Assembly (NCBI RefSeq): GCF_036226745.1
Contig: NZ_CP109013.1
Location: forward strand, 4,650,001 to 4,714,000
Reading direction: 5' to 3'
Origin: Streptomyces sp. NBC_00683
GTDB lineage: Bacteria > Actinomycetota > Actinomycetes > Streptomycetales > Streptomycetaceae
DNA length: 64,000 nucleotides
Position numbers and translations under genes: made by a program. The notes below the pieces were generated by a model. That model saw only the letters and a program-made list of their open reading frames with translations, was not told the origin of the DNA and ran no database searches. Positions 1-8,635 of this stretch are shown piece after piece; the first letter of the stretch is position 1, and each line of letters starts with the position of its first letter.

Positions 1-258
1 CGCCTCCTCCAGCGTGCGCAGCCGGGCGGCGAGCCGGTCGCGGGGCGCACCGGTGTTGCGGGCGATCGCCTCGAACCGGTGGTTGCCGAAGAAGATCTCG
101 CGCACCGCGAGCAGCGCCCATTTCTCGCCCACCACCTGGAGCGTGGCGGCGGCGGAACAGGGCCGCCCGGGCAGCGCAGCGGCAGGGCGGGGCGCGGCCG
201 GGCGGGCTGCGGCAGGGTCGGCCGGGTGGTTGGCGGCAGGACTTTCCGAGGCACTCAT
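1..258 (-). CDS. HxlR-family transcriptional regulator (N-terminal part, cut by window edge)
   Basis: The ATG is at 258 and 86 codons run off the left edge. After an Ala/Pro-rich leader of about 30 residues comes a winged-helix start with the HxlR signature: a Cys near residue 34, then VVGEKWALLAVREIFFG and RFEAIARNTGAPRDRLAARL. HxlR proteins are small dimeric DNA-binding regulators that often respond to quinones, aldehydes or other electrophiles. It faces the MFS exporter at 305 with 46 bp between start codons, so it probably regulates that gene and itself. The effector cannot be told from the sequence. Confidence 0.85.
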   Translation of the reverse strand, partial: MSASESPAANHPADPAAARPAAPRPAAALPGRPCSAAATLQVVGEKWALLAVREIFFGNHRFEAIARNTGAPRDRLAARLRTLEEA

Positions 259-263
259 CCCTA

Positions 264-295
264 CTAGGTTGCCATCTCAAACTCACTGGCGCTAG
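264..295. promoter_or_regulatory. divergent promoter/operator region between HxlR gene and MFS gene
   Basis: The 46-bp gap between the two start codons contains an imperfect inverted repeat: CTAG at 264-267 and GCCA at 271-274 mirrored by TGGC at 287-290 and CTAG at 292-295. Such a dyad between divergent regulator and transporter genes is a plausible operator for the HxlR protein. The assignment is by position only. Confidence 0.35.
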
Positions 296-304
296 CTTGC
301 CGTC

Positions 305-1759
305 ATGACAGTTGGAGAATCAAACCCACCTGCTTCCCCGCGCCCCCGAGCGCACCAGGACCCCGCATCCGCCGCACCCACTGCCTCCCGTGCTTCTCGC
401 GGCTCCGTCTGGATCGTCTCGGCCGGAGTCTTCGTCGTGAACCTCGATCTGTTCATCGTCAACGTCGCGGTCCCCGCGCTGGGCGACTCCTTCGAAGGCA
501 GTTCGCTCTCCTCGCTCTCGTGGGTGCTCAACGCGTACGCGATCGTCTTCGCCGCGCTGCTCGTCGTCGCGGGCCGGCTGGCCGACCGGTACGGCCACCG
601 CCGTGGCTTTCTGCTGGGCCTGGCGGTCTTCACGGTCGCCTCCGCCCTCTGTGCCCTCGCGCCCGACGTCGGCTGGCTGGTGGCTGCCCGCGTCCTCCAG
701 GCGGCCGGTGCCGCGGCCCTGATTCCGACGTCGCTCGCCCTGCTTCTCGTCGGTACCCCGCCGGAGCGCCGCCCGCAGGCCATTCGCGGCTGGGCGGCGA
801 TCGGCGGGATAGCCGCCGGCCTCGGCCCGGTCGTCGGCGGGCTGCTCGTCGAGGCCGACTGGCGCTGGGTGTTCCTGGTCAACGTGCCGGTCGGTGTGGT
901 CGGTCTGGTCGCCGGGGCCAGGCTGCTGCCCGACACCCGCCCGGACCGTGAGGGCCGCCTCCCGGACCTCGTGGGAGCTGCGCTCCTCACCCTGGCGATC
1001 GGCGCCCTGGCGCTCGGACTGGTCAAGGCGGATGCCTGGGGCTGGAGTTCGCCCGGAGTCGTCGTCGCACTCCTCGCGGTTGTCGTCCTCACCGCGGCAT
1101 TTCTGCTGCGCTCCGCCCGGCACGCGGCTCCGGTGATCGAACTTCCCCTGCTGCGCACCCCCGCCTTCGCCGCCGCCACGCTGGCGGCCCTGCTCTTCAC
1201 GGTCGCCTTCGCGGCGATGCTGCTCACCTCGGTGCTCTGGTGTCAGCAGGTGTGGGGGTACTCGGCGATCCGTACGGGCCTGGCGATCGCCCCAGGGCCC
1301 CTGGTCGTTCCGCTGCTCGCCGTCACGTCAGGCCCCGTCGTGCGCCGCCTGGGCGCCGGCCGGACGGCAGCTCTCGGCTGCCTGTTGTTCGGGGCGGGAC
1401 TGGCCTGGTGGGCCACGGCGCTCGGCACCGACCCCCGGTACGCAACCGGGTTCCTCCCCGGCATGCTGATCACCGGCATCGGGGTCGGCTTCGCGCTCCC
1501 CACCCTGGTCGGCGCGGCGGCCGCAGCCCTGCCGCCCACCCGCTTCGCCACCGGATCGGCCGTCACCACCATGGCCCGCCAGACCGGTGCCGTCCTGGGT
1601 GTAGCCCTGATGGTCACCCTGCTCGGCACCCCCGCCGCCTCCGAAGCGGCCCTCGACGGGTTCCGCCAGGGCTGGTGGGTGGCGGTCGCCACCGCCGTAC
1701 TCGCAGCCGCCGCGGCACTGACGCTGCCCCGCCCCGCGCCGGAAGTCCGCCGTGCCTGA
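305..1759 (+). CDS. MFS drug-exporter, DHA2 (EmrB/QacA) type
   Basis: A 484-residue protein with 14 or so hydrophobic segments, which is the DHA2 layout of the major facilitator superfamily. The DHA2 signature LDLFIVNVAVPAL is at residues 48-60 and motif A, GRLADRYGHRRG, at 90-101. The first 30 residues are a Pro/Ala-rich cytoplasmic leader. Family members expel hydrophobic drugs or metabolites using the proton gradient; the substrate here is unknown. Its divergent HxlR partner suggests induction by a toxic compound. Confidence 0.88.
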   Translation: MTVGESNPPASPRPRAHQDPASAAPTASRASRGSVWIVSAGVFVVNLDLFIVNVAVPALGDSFEGSSLSSLSWVLNAYAIVFAALLVVAGRLADRYGHRRGFLLGLAVFTVASALCALAPDVGWLVAARVLQAAGAAALIPTSLALLLVGTPPERRPQAIRGWAAIGGIAAGLGPVVGGLLVEADWRWVFLVNVPVGVVGLVAGARLLPDTRPDREGRLPDLVGAALLTLAIGALALGLVKADAWGWSSPGVVVALLAVVVLTAAFLLRSARHAAPVIELPLLRTPAFAAATLAALLFTVAFAAMLLTSVLWCQQVWGYSAIRTGLAIAPGPLVVPLLAVTSGPVVRRLGAGRTAALGCLLFGAGLAWWATALGTDPRYATGFLPGMLITGIGVGFALPTLVGAAAAALPPTRFATGSAVTTMARQTGAVLGVALMVTLLGTPAASEAALDGFRQGWWVAVATAVLAAAAALTLPRPAPEVRRA

Positions 1760-1781
1760 GCTCTTCCCCACCGACAGCAGT

Positions 1782-1825
1782 GCGGCGGCGCCACCGGAAC
1801 GGACGAACCCGGTGGTGCCGCCGCC
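1782..1825. terminator. bidirectional terminator between MFS and esterase genes
   Basis: A 14-bp stem with one G-T pair (1784-1797 with 1809-1822) and an 11-base loop lies between two convergent genes ending at 1759 and 1849. It can serve both. Confidence 0.7.
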
Positions 1826-1848
1826 TGACTGAGGGGTTTCTACGCGCG

Positions 1849-2643
1849 TTACGCCACAGAGCGGAAGGCGGGCAGATACCCGTTCGACTGCCCGATCGCC
1901 TTGGGGTGGTAGGAGTTGGAGATCGGAATCGACACGCTGTGGATCCAGGCGTCACCCGAGCACAGTTCGTGACCCGTGAACTCGTCCACCACGCTGGAGA
2001 AGGTGAACCCGGCGTCCGCTGCCCGCTTGGCGAGCACTCCGTTCAGGACGTTGGACGCGTTGTTGATCGCCCCGCGCTCGGTCTCCGTGAGCCCGGCGAT
2101 GCAACTGCCCGAGAGCTTGTAGAAGCGCGGGTAGCCGAGCACGACCACATGCGCCTGCGGTGCCCTTGAACGGATGTTTCCGTAAAGCGAGTTGAGGCTC
2201 GCCGGCAGCGAGTTCTGCACCTGTGAGATCGCCGTGTTCACGCGGCTCACACACGTGGCCTCGCTCTGCAGGACACAGGTCTGCATGACGTCCGCGAACC
2301 CGACGTCGTTGCCGCCGGCCGTGACGCTGACCAACGTGGTCGATGAACTCAGCGCGCCCAGCTGACCGCTGGAGACGGAGCCCGTCGTCGCGCCCGAGCA
2401 GGCGACGAACTTAAACGACGACGGAGCGTTCGCGGCTGCCCAGAGGGACGGGTAGGCGTTGGTGCTGCGCATGCAGTCACCGCTTTCCGAGGTGTAGTTC
2501 CCGGCGCCTACACCTGAGGAGTAGGAGTCACCGAGAGCTACGTAGTTGTCGCCGGCGGCGGACGCCGGCTGTGCCATGCCGAGTGCGGCCACGGCGGCGA
2601 TGGCGAGGGTGGATGCGGAGGCCCAGAAGGTTCGTACTGACAT
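1849..2643 (-). CDS. secreted SGNH/GDSL esterase-lipase
   Basis: A 264-residue exported hydrolase. A signal peptide covers about residues 1-29, ending QPASA-A. Block I GDSYSSG (residues 38-44, nucleophile Ser40), block III GGND (110-113) and a C-terminal SYHP with the catalytic His near 246 give the SGNH catalytic set. Cysteines at about 57, 82 and later positions suggest the disulfides typical of secreted Streptomyces lipases of this fold. It probably hydrolyses ester bonds of lipids or cutin-like polymers outside the cell. Its 3' end faces the MFS gene; the upstream region holds an 18-base palindrome. Confidence 0.9.
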   Translation of the reverse strand: MSVRTFWASASTLAIAAVAALGMAQPASAAGDNYVALGDSYSSGVGAGNYTSESGDCMRSTNAYPSLWAAANAPSSFKFVACSGATTGSVSSGQLGALSSSTTLVSVTAGGNDVGFADVMQTCVLQSEATCVSRVNTAISQVQNSLPASLNSLYGNIRSRAPQAHVVVLGYPRFYKLSGSCIAGLTETERGAINNASNVLNGVLAKRAADAGFTFSSVVDEFTGHELCSGDAWIHSVSIPISNSYHPKAIGQSNGYLPAFRSVA

Positions 2644-2756
2644 GACTGCCAGCCCTTCGAAGTGTGGGGGACGGGTGGGGAGTTCGTGGGGCGAGCATGT
2701 TTGTAGCAGCTCCCGGTACCCGCCGGTAATGGCGCTGCAGGAAGTCGTCTGATATG

Positions 2757-2774
2757 CCCGAATGATCGTTCGGG
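2757..2774. promoter_or_regulatory. 18-base palindrome upstream of esterase, possible operator
   Basis: CCCGAA-T-GATC-G-TTCGGG is a near-perfect dyad 114-131 bp upstream of the esterase start codon. It has no T-tract, so it looks more like a protein-binding site than a terminator. Confidence 0.35.
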
Positions 2775-2954
2775 GGTCGATGCTCCGCGCGTAGATAAAC
2801 CTTCAACTGGCCCTCGAATGGGTGAAGTTGTGGATCATCCGAGCCATCCCCGTGACTCCTCTGCGTCACCATGAGACGTACGATTCGCGGCCGCGCGGCG
2901 CCCGTACGCCGTGGGAATCCGCCTTCACAACTGCCTTCGCACCCCGAACACGAC

Positions 2955-2984
2955 TGCGGCCGCCAGGAGCACCTGGCGGCCGCG
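2955..2984 (-). terminator. terminator of htpG
   Basis: A perfect 12-bp stem (2956-2967 with 2972-2983) with loop AGCA lies 20 bases past the htpG stop on the minus strand. There is no long T-tract, as is common in Streptomyces. Confidence 0.75.
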
Positions 2985-3003
2985 GTTCGGGTGGTGGGTC
3001 TGT

Positions 3004-4920
3004 CTACAGCGTGCGTTCCAGCCTGTCCGCCATCAGCCTGCTGAAGCGCGACGGGTCGCTCAGTTCGCCACCGTCCGACAGGAGTGCGAGCCCGTGGACG
3101 AGCTCGGCCGCCTCGGCCAGCTCCGTACCGGCGTCCGTGCCCTCCCCCTGCTCGGCGTGCGCCTTCTTCAGTCCGCCGATCAGCGGGTGCGAGGGGTTGA
3201 GCTCGAGGATCCGCTTGATGTGCGGTACCTCCTGGCCCATGGCGCGGTACATGTTCTCCAGGGCAGGGGTGGCATCGTGCGTGTCCGAGACGATGCACGC
3301 GGGTGAGACGGTGAGCCGCGAGGAGAGCCGGACCTCCTTCACGTTCTCGCCGAGCTGCTCGGTCATCCAGGTCAGCAGACCGGCGTAGTCCTGCTGCTGC
3401 TTCTCGCGCTCCGCCTCGACCTGCTTCTTCTCCTCGTCGGTGTCGAGGTCGACCTCGCCCTTGGCGATCGACTGCAACTGCTTGCCGTCGAACTCCGGCA
3501 CGGACTGGACCCAGACCTCGTCGACCGGATCCGTCAGGAGGAGGACCTCGAAGCCCTTGGCGCGGAAGGCCTCCATGTGGGGCGAGCTCTCCATGGCCGC
3601 GCGTGACTCGCCCGTCATGTAGAAGATCTGCTCCTGACCCTCCTTCATGCGCTCCACGTACGAGCGCAGCGTGGTCAGCCCCTCCTCGTCCTGGGTGGAG
3701 GCGAACGAGGAGATCTCCAGGATCGCGTCCTGGTTCTCGAAGTCCTGGAGCAGGCCTTCCTTGAGAACCCGGCCGAATTCCTTCCAGAGCGTCCCGTACT
3801 TCTCCGGGGCGGCGGACATCATGTCCTTCACCGTGGAGAGAACCTTCTTGACCAGCCGGCGGCGCATCAGCTCGATCTGGCGGTCCTGTTGAAGGATTTC
3901 CCGCGACACGTTGAGCGACAGGTCCTGCGCGTCGACTACGCCCTTCACGAAGCGGAGATACGTCGGCATGAGCGCTTCGCAGTCATCCATGATGAACACG
4001 CGCTTGACGTAGAGCTGAACGCCGCGCTTGTGCCCCTGCATGAACAGGTCCTGCGGTGCGTGGGACGGCAGGAAGAGCAGTGCCTGATATTCGAAAGTGC
4101 CCTCCGCCTGCATGCGGATGGTCTCGAGCGGGTCCGTCCAGTCGTGACTGATGTGCTTGTACAGCTCGCTGTACTCCTCATCGGTCACGGAGTTCTTCGA
4201 CCGGGCCCACAGCGCCTTCATCGAGTTGACCGTCTCGGTCTCGGGCGCTGCTCCGTCCTCGCCCGCCGTCGCGGCGGCCATGCGGATGGGCCAGGTGATG
4301 AAGTCCGAGTAGCGCTTGACGATCTCCCTGAGCTTCCAGGGCGACGTGTAGTCGAAGAGCTGGTCCTCGGTGTCCTCGGGCTTGAGCCGCAGAGTGGCCG
4401 CGGTGCCCTGCGGGGCGTCGTCGACGGACTCGACGGTGTACGTTCCCTCGCCGCTGGACGTCCAGCGCGTGCCCTGGCTCTCACCCGCGCGCCGGGTGAG
4501 GAGCGTGACCTCGTCGGCCACCATGAAGCTCGAATAGAAACCGACACCGAACTGCCCGATGAGTTCCTCGGACGTTGCGGAGTCCTTGGCTTCCTTCAAT
4601 TCCTGCAGGAATTTCGCCGTTCCGGAGTTCGCGATCGTTCCGATCAACTGCACGACCTCGTCGTGCGACATTCCGATTCCGTTGTCGCGCACGGTCAGCG
4701 TGCGCTCCTCCTTATCTGCCTCGACGGCGATATGGAGGTCGGAAGAGTCCGCCTGGAGTGTGTCGTCACGGAGAGTTTCAAGGCGCAGTTTGTCGAGTGC
4801 GTCCGAGGAATTGGAAATGAGCTCCCGCAGAAAGACGTCCTTGTTCGAGTAGATCGAATGGATCATCATCTGCAGGAGCTGACGCGCTTCTACCTGGAAC
4901 TCGAATGTCTCGGCCGGCAT
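3004..4920 (-). CDS. htpG: molecular chaperone HtpG (Hsp90)
   Basis: A 638-residue cytosolic ATP-dependent chaperone of full family length. The N-terminal GHKL ATPase domain shows ELISNSSDALDKLR (33-46, Mg/ATP Asn), DNGIGM (79-84) and GQFGVGFYSSFMVAD. The middle domain carries the catalytic-loop region SLNVSREILQQ, and the C-terminal dimer domain ends MADRLERTL. Hsp90 remodels partly folded clients. The gene appears monocistronic, with a hairpin just downstream and an AT-richer upstream region. I see no obvious HAIR or CIRCE heat-shock operator upstream. Confidence 0.97.
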   Translation of the reverse strand: MPAETFEFQVEARQLLQMMIHSIYSNKDVFLRELISNSSDALDKLRLETLRDDTLQADSSDLHIAVEADKEERTLTVRDNGIGMSHDEVVQLIGTIANSGTAKFLQELKEAKDSATSEELIGQFGVGFYSSFMVADEVTLLTRRAGESQGTRWTSSGEGTYTVESVDDAPQGTAATLRLKPEDTEDQLFDYTSPWKLREIVKRYSDFITWPIRMAAATAGEDGAAPETETVNSMKALWARSKNSVTDEEYSELYKHISHDWTDPLETIRMQAEGTFEYQALLFLPSHAPQDLFMQGHKRGVQLYVKRVFIMDDCEALMPTYLRFVKGVVDAQDLSLNVSREILQQDRQIELMRRRLVKKVLSTVKDMMSAAPEKYGTLWKEFGRVLKEGLLQDFENQDAILEISSFASTQDEEGLTTLRSYVERMKEGQEQIFYMTGESRAAMESSPHMEAFRAKGFEVLLLTDPVDEVWVQSVPEFDGKQLQSIAKGEVDLDTDEEKKQVEAEREKQQQDYAGLLTWMTEQLGENVKEVRLSSRLTVSPACIVSDTHDATPALENMYRAMGQEVPHIKRILELNPSHPLIGGLKKAHAEQGEGTDAGTELAEAAELVHGLALLSDGGELSDPSRFSRLMADRLERTL

Positions 4921-5014
4921 GGGTGCAGGTTCCCTTTCTGGGGTAAGTCATCTGAGCCGAGACATATCGTAACCAGCCCTCGCGGTGCTCATGTGCCGGT
5001 TCCCGGATGCGTTC

Positions 5015-5052
5015 AGCGGGCCGGGCGCCGGGGTGGAGGCGCCCGGCCCGCT
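5015..5052 (-). terminator. terminator of the GHDQ-motif gene
   Basis: A perfect 15-bp GC stem (5015-5029 with 5038-5052) and 8-base loop lie 35 bases past the stop of the minus-strand gene at 5088-5765. Confidence 0.7.
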
Positions 5053-5087
5053 GCCTCAAGCAGCTTGCCCACAGGGGGCGATGGGAC

Positions 5088-5765
5088 TCACGGGCCGGTG
5101 GCGCAGTTGCCGCACGGGCTCTTGCCGCGTGCTGCCGCCCGGGCTCGGCTGGTCTCCTCGACCTTGTGGTCGATGCCGGCCGTCCTCTGTCCGGCCTTGA
5201 TGCCGGGGCAGTCCTCCTTGAGGTGCCACTTGTCGCCCGAGGCCGTGACGTAGACGAGCCCGCCGTGGGTCTCGTCGAACCAGTTGATGAACTCGTAGAC
5301 CGTGCCGATCAGGGCCACACGCTTGTGGAGGGCGATCTGGTCGTGCCCGGGCAGGAAGTGCCCGAGGGCGACGCGTGCGTCGCAACCGCAGGCGCATGTG
5401 CGGGCGCCGTGGGGGGAGTCGAAGTAGGTGATGGGGTTGCGCGCCCCCTCGACGGGGGACGGTTTCCCGACGAAGGCGTCGTACACGGGGTCCTCGCCCG
5501 CCCTGAGGACAGTCCCCTCGATGGCCCGGCGTGCGGGCCCGGCCGGCGCGATTCCCTCGATCCGGATGGCCTGGCGGACGATGCCGTGGGCGCTGATCAG
5601 CGCGTAGTGCTCGCGGTCGGCGCGGGCGCCGAGGACCCAGCAGCCGCGCCCGGCTTCGTACAGCTGATCGTCGGTCATGCCGGGACTCCAGCCGATGACC
5701 GAGCGTCCGAGGAAGTCGTCCTCGGGTTCGACGGACTTCATGTCGCCCAACGTGATGTGGATCAT
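5088..5765 (-). CDS. conserved hypothetical protein with Cys-rich/GHDQ motif and C-terminal HxxxxCP-CxxC tail
   Basis: A 225-residue soluble protein not assigned to a named family. Near its middle is CACGCDARVALGHFLPGHDQ; the C-x-C-x-C plus FLPGHDQ arrangement recurs in streptomycete hypothetical proteins. The C-terminus has WHLKEDCPGI and ends SPCGNC, a His/Cys set that could bind zinc. This frame was chosen over the longer overlapping frame 5056-5847 because it has protein-like composition and recognisable motifs. It is transcribed away from the phosphatase gene at 5935. I see no functional clue beyond possible metal binding. Confidence 0.7.
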   Translation of the reverse strand: MIHITLGDMKSVEPEDDFLGRSVIGWSPGMTDDQLYEAGRGCWVLGARADREHYALISAHGIVRQAIRIEGIAPAGPARRAIEGTVLRAGEDPVYDAFVGKPSPVEGARNPITYFDSPHGARTCACGCDARVALGHFLPGHDQIALHKRVALIGTVYEFINWFDETHGGLVYVTASGDKWHLKEDCPGIKAGQRTAGIDHKVEETSRARAAARGKSPCGNCATGP

Positions 5766-5934
5766 CGAACCAGCCCCCTGATAGTTGATGCCCCAAGCCC
5801 TCTTGGGTATCGCTGGAAGTGTGGCACGGGCTGCCGTATACCTTCAACCCCTAGGAGTCGTGGGTATACGGCTATGGGTCGCCCCGCCCTCCCCGTCCGG
5901 CCGACCCGCCTCGTGACCCGGCAGACTGGGGCGC

Positions 5935-7143
5935 ATGGGCGATATGCGAGCGGCTTCAGCGACGGCAGGAGACTCCGGTGCACCGGTGATCCTCGGCAAC
6001 GAGCCCGGTTCGTTCGCCCGGGGCGTGCTGGCCGAGCGCCATCCGGCGCTGATCAAGCAGGTGCGCGATGCCTTTCCGTACGGTCCCCGACAGCACCGGG
6101 CACTCGATGCGCTGCTGGACGAGATCACGCACGGGGTCGTGGAGCCGCTCGACGCCGCGGACCCGGACCACGGAATCTGGCAGGCCTGGGGGCGCGAGCA
6201 CTTCGGGCGGTCGTGGTTCGACGCCCCGTTCCTCTGGGCCGAGAGCTACTTCTACCGCAGGCTCCTCGCGGCCATCGAGTACTTCGACGAAGGACCGTGG
6301 CAGGGCATCGACCCCTTCGCGCCCTTCAAGCTGGCGGAACTGAACGGCAGCGCGGTCGACGACGAGTTCCGTTCCCTGGGCCGGCTCGCCGACGCCCCGG
6401 CCGACGAGCGGGCGACGGCTCTGCTGCACGCCTCGCTCTGGGGCAACCGCGCCGATCTCGGTTTCCGGGTGGCCGCGGACGAACCCATGGGGGAAGCGGA
6501 CCCCGGGCTTGTCGCCGACGACAGCGCCCTGCTGTGGTCGCTGCTTCCCGTGGGGGCCCCGGCGACTGTTTCCGTGGTGGCGGACAATGCCGGCCGGGAG
6601 CTGATCCCCGACCTGGTCCTGATCGACCACCTGCTGCGCCGAGGTCGTGCGGAGCGTGCCGTGCTGCACGTGAAGCCAGGTCCGTACTACGTCTCCGACG
6701 CGACGACCGCCGACGTCGTCGATTCCCTGCGCCGCCTCGTCCGGGCACCGGGTGCCGCTGGCGGGATCGGACGGCGTCTCTGGGAGGCGATGGGGGCGGG
6801 GCGCCTGGAGGTACGCGCCCATGCGTTCTTCTGCGCGCCGCTGCCGTACGAGGAGATGCCCGAGGACCTGCGTGAGGAATGGGGGGCCGGTGCGCTCACG
6901 ATCCTGAAGGGCGACCTCAACTACCGCCGTCTCGTGGGCGACCGGCTGTGGGACCCGACGACGCCCTTCGCGGACCGTACGGCGTACTTCCCCGGGCCCG
7001 TGGCCGCGCTGCGTACGTTGAAGTCCGACGTCGTCGTCGGGCTGGAGCCGCAGACGCTGAGCGCGCTCGACGCATCGGGCGGGGCCTGGCGCACCAGTGG
7101 CACGCACGCCCTGATCCAGGCGCGCGGCCGGGGCGGATCCTAG
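5935..7143 (+). CDS. damage-control phosphatase, ARMT1/DUF89 family
   Basis: A 402-residue metal-dependent phosphatase-like protein. The DUF89 core motifs are present: ADNAGRELIPDLVLIDHLL (about 216-234), a conserved Lys in LHVKPGPYYVSD, and ILKGDLNYRRLVGD (about 323-336) with the metal-binding Asp and Asn. The N-terminal helical domain matches the ARMT1 subfamily. Family members hydrolyse damaged or overflow phosphometabolites such as fructose-1-phosphate. The start ATG at 5935 gives MGDMRAASA; a second ATG three codons in is possible. The stop overlaps the convergent TetR gene stop by 4 bases. Confidence 0.85.
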   Translation: MGDMRAASATAGDSGAPVILGNEPGSFARGVLAERHPALIKQVRDAFPYGPRQHRALDALLDEITHGVVEPLDAADPDHGIWQAWGREHFGRSWFDAPFLWAESYFYRRLLAAIEYFDEGPWQGIDPFAPFKLAELNGSAVDDEFRSLGRLADAPADERATALLHASLWGNRADLGFRVAADEPMGEADPGLVADDSALLWSLLPVGAPATVSVVADNAGRELIPDLVLIDHLLRRGRAERAVLHVKPGPYYVSDATTADVVDSLRRLVRAPGAAGGIGRRLWEAMGAGRLEVRAHAFFCAPLPYEEMPEDLREEWGAGALTILKGDLNYRRLVGDRLWDPTTPFADRTAYFPGPVAALRTLKSDVVVGLEPQTLSALDASGGAWRTSGTHALIQARGRGGS

Positions 7144-7805
7144 GGCTGCGGCGGCTTCTCCACGAGGCGGGTCACGAGGTCGTGCCAGCCCTGCTCCAAC
7201 TGATCGAGCGTGAAGCCGCGTTCGCGGGTCAGATGGTGCACGAGGGCGGTGTCGACCGATCCCAGCAGGGTGTGTGCGAGGAGTTCCGGGTTGCCGGCGA
7301 CGTCCAACTGGCGCAGCAGCATGGTGATATGGCTCAGTCGCAGACGGTTGGCCGGGACGGCGTACGCGCGCAGCGGATCGGTGCGGGAGGCCAGGATCAG
7401 CTCGTGGTGACCTCGTTCGTGGCGCATGACGGCGGGGCCGAAGGCGTGCAGCCGCTCCACTGCGGGGGCGCCCGGTCCCATGGGTGGCGGTCCTGAGAGG
7501 AAGGCGGCCTGGAGCAGCCCCTCGCGATGGTCGAGGAGCGCGAGGAGGAGGCCGGTGCGGTCGCCGAAGCGCCGGAAGACGGTGCCCTTGCCCACTCCTG
7601 CGGCGTTGGCCACCGATTCCATGGTGAGGTCCGCCGCGCCGCACCCGGTCAGCAGGCGGGAGGCGGCGTCCAGCAGACGCGTGCGATTGCGCGCCGCGTC
7701 CGCCCGCAGCTGCTCCGGCGGCTCACCGGCCGGCGCGAGCGGGAGATGTGTCCGCTCCTCGCCGGCTTCGGGCGGCCTGGAGGGCGGAGGGACGGGACCG
7801 GTCAT
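7140..7805 (-). CDS. TetR-family transcriptional repressor
   Basis: A 221-residue regulator. After a Pro-rich leader of about 35 residues, the TetR DNA-binding domain reads TMESVANAAGVGKGTVFRRFGDR, a canonical helix-turn-helix. The C-terminal part is the ligand domain. It is divergent from the FMN reductase gene at 7920, and the 114-bp gap has two copies of the same palindrome. It most likely represses the reductase and itself, and is released by a small electrophile or quinone-like ligand (inference from the target). Confidence 0.92.
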   Translation of the reverse strand: MTGPVPPPSRPPEAGEERTHLPLAPAGEPPEQLRADAARNRTRLLDAASRLLTGCGAADLTMESVANAAGVGKGTVFRRFGDRTGLLLALLDHREGLLQAAFLSGPPPMGPGAPAVERLHAFGPAVMRHERGHHELILASRTDPLRAYAVPANRLRLSHITMLLRQLDVAGNPELLAHTLLGSVDTALVHHLTRERGFTLDQLEQGWHDLVTRLVEKPPQP

Positions 7806-7834
7806 GGCTTCAGCCTAACGCCAGGGAAGAAAAA

Positions 7835-7884
7835 GTGGACCGTGGTCCGTTTAGGTGGTACAACTTTAAACGGACCGTGGTCCG
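7835..7884. promoter_or_regulatory. twin TetR operators between repressor and FMN reductase genes
   Basis: The palindrome GGACCGTGGTCC occurs twice, at 7837-7848 and 7872-7883, each flanked by A/T (AAAG.../...CGTTT and AAAC.../...CGCTT). The two centres are 35 bp apart. They sit upstream of both divergent start codons, as expected for shared operators of the TetR protein. Confidence 0.8.
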
Positions 7885-7919
7885 CTTGCTCCGCAGTCTC
7901 CGTCTCCCAGGAGTTCCCC

Positions 7920-8480
7920 ATGTCTGTACGCATCCTCGCCCTCGTCGGCAGCCTCCGCGCCGGCTCCCACAACCGTCAGCTCGCCGAGGCCGCCGCCAAG
8001 CACGCGCCCACGGGCACCGACGTCGAGCTGTTCGAGGGCCTCGCCGAGGTGCCCTTCTACAACGAGGACATCGACGTCGAGGGCAGCGTCCCCGCCGCTG
8101 CCGCCCGACTGCGTGAGGCAGCCGGCCAGGCCGACGCCTTCCTGCTGTTCTCGCCGGAGTACAACGGCACCATGCCGGCCGTGCTGAAGAACGCGATCGA
8201 CTGGCTGTCGCGCCCGTACGGTGCGGGCGCCCTGACCGGTAAGCCGGCCGCCGTGGTCGGCACCGCCTTCGGCCAGTTCGGCGGCGTCTGGGCCCAGGAC
8301 GATGCCCGCAAGGCAGTCGGCATCGCGGGCGGCGCCGTCCTCGAGGACGCCAAGCTGTCCATCGCCGGCTCCGTGACCCGCTTCGCCGAGATCCACCCGG
8401 CCGACGACGCCGAGGTCGTCACCTCGCTGACCGAGGTCATCCGCCAGGTCACCGAGCGGACCGCCGCCGCGGCTGCCTGA
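7920..8480 (+). CDS. NADPH-dependent FMN reductase / flavodoxin-like oxidoreductase
   Basis: A 186-residue flavodoxin-fold enzyme. The FMN phosphate-binding loop is GSLRAGSHNRQLA (9-21) and the second flavin-binding motif is SPEYNGTMPAVLKNAIDWLSRP (from about 78; shown in two blocks: SPEYNG, then AVLKNAIDWLSRP). Such enzymes reduce flavins, azo dyes, chromate or quinones using NAD(P)H. The ATG at 7920 has a GGAG ribosome site and sits directly after the twin operators, so the longer reading frame upstream is not used. It is predicted to be controlled by the divergent TetR repressor. Confidence 0.92.
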   Translation: MSVRILALVGSLRAGSHNRQLAEAAAKHAPTGTDVELFEGLAEVPFYNEDIDVEGSVPAAAARLREAAGQADAFLLFSPEYNGTMPAVLKNAIDWLSRPYGAGALTGKPAAVVGTAFGQFGGVWAQDDARKAVGIAGGAVLEDAKLSIAGSVTRFAEIHPADDAEVVTSLTEVIRQVTERTAAAAA

Positions 8481-8635
8481 CGCAGCTCACCCCGACGGCG
8501 GCGCGCCGAGGATGCCGCGCCGCCGTTCGTACACACGTCACTGCGCCGCCCGCGCTCGCGCCGGGCGGCGCAGCTGCGCGGTGTCCGTCGGCCTGCTGTC
8601 CTGCGGCGCTCCTGCGGCGCTCCGTGCGGTGTGGG

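Larger units (their letters stand above)
2644..3003. other. gene-free gap between esterase and htpG
   Basis: This 360-bp gap holds the esterase leader and promoter on its left and the htpG terminator on its right. It contains the palindrome at 2757-2774 and an AT-richer stretch at about 2790-2860. No convincing gene is seen. Confidence 0.6.

Noticed and set aside
5056..5847. Longer frame overlapping the GHDQ-motif gene
   Set aside because: Arg/Pro-rich translation with no motif; the 225-residue frame has the conserved Cys/GHDQ pattern.
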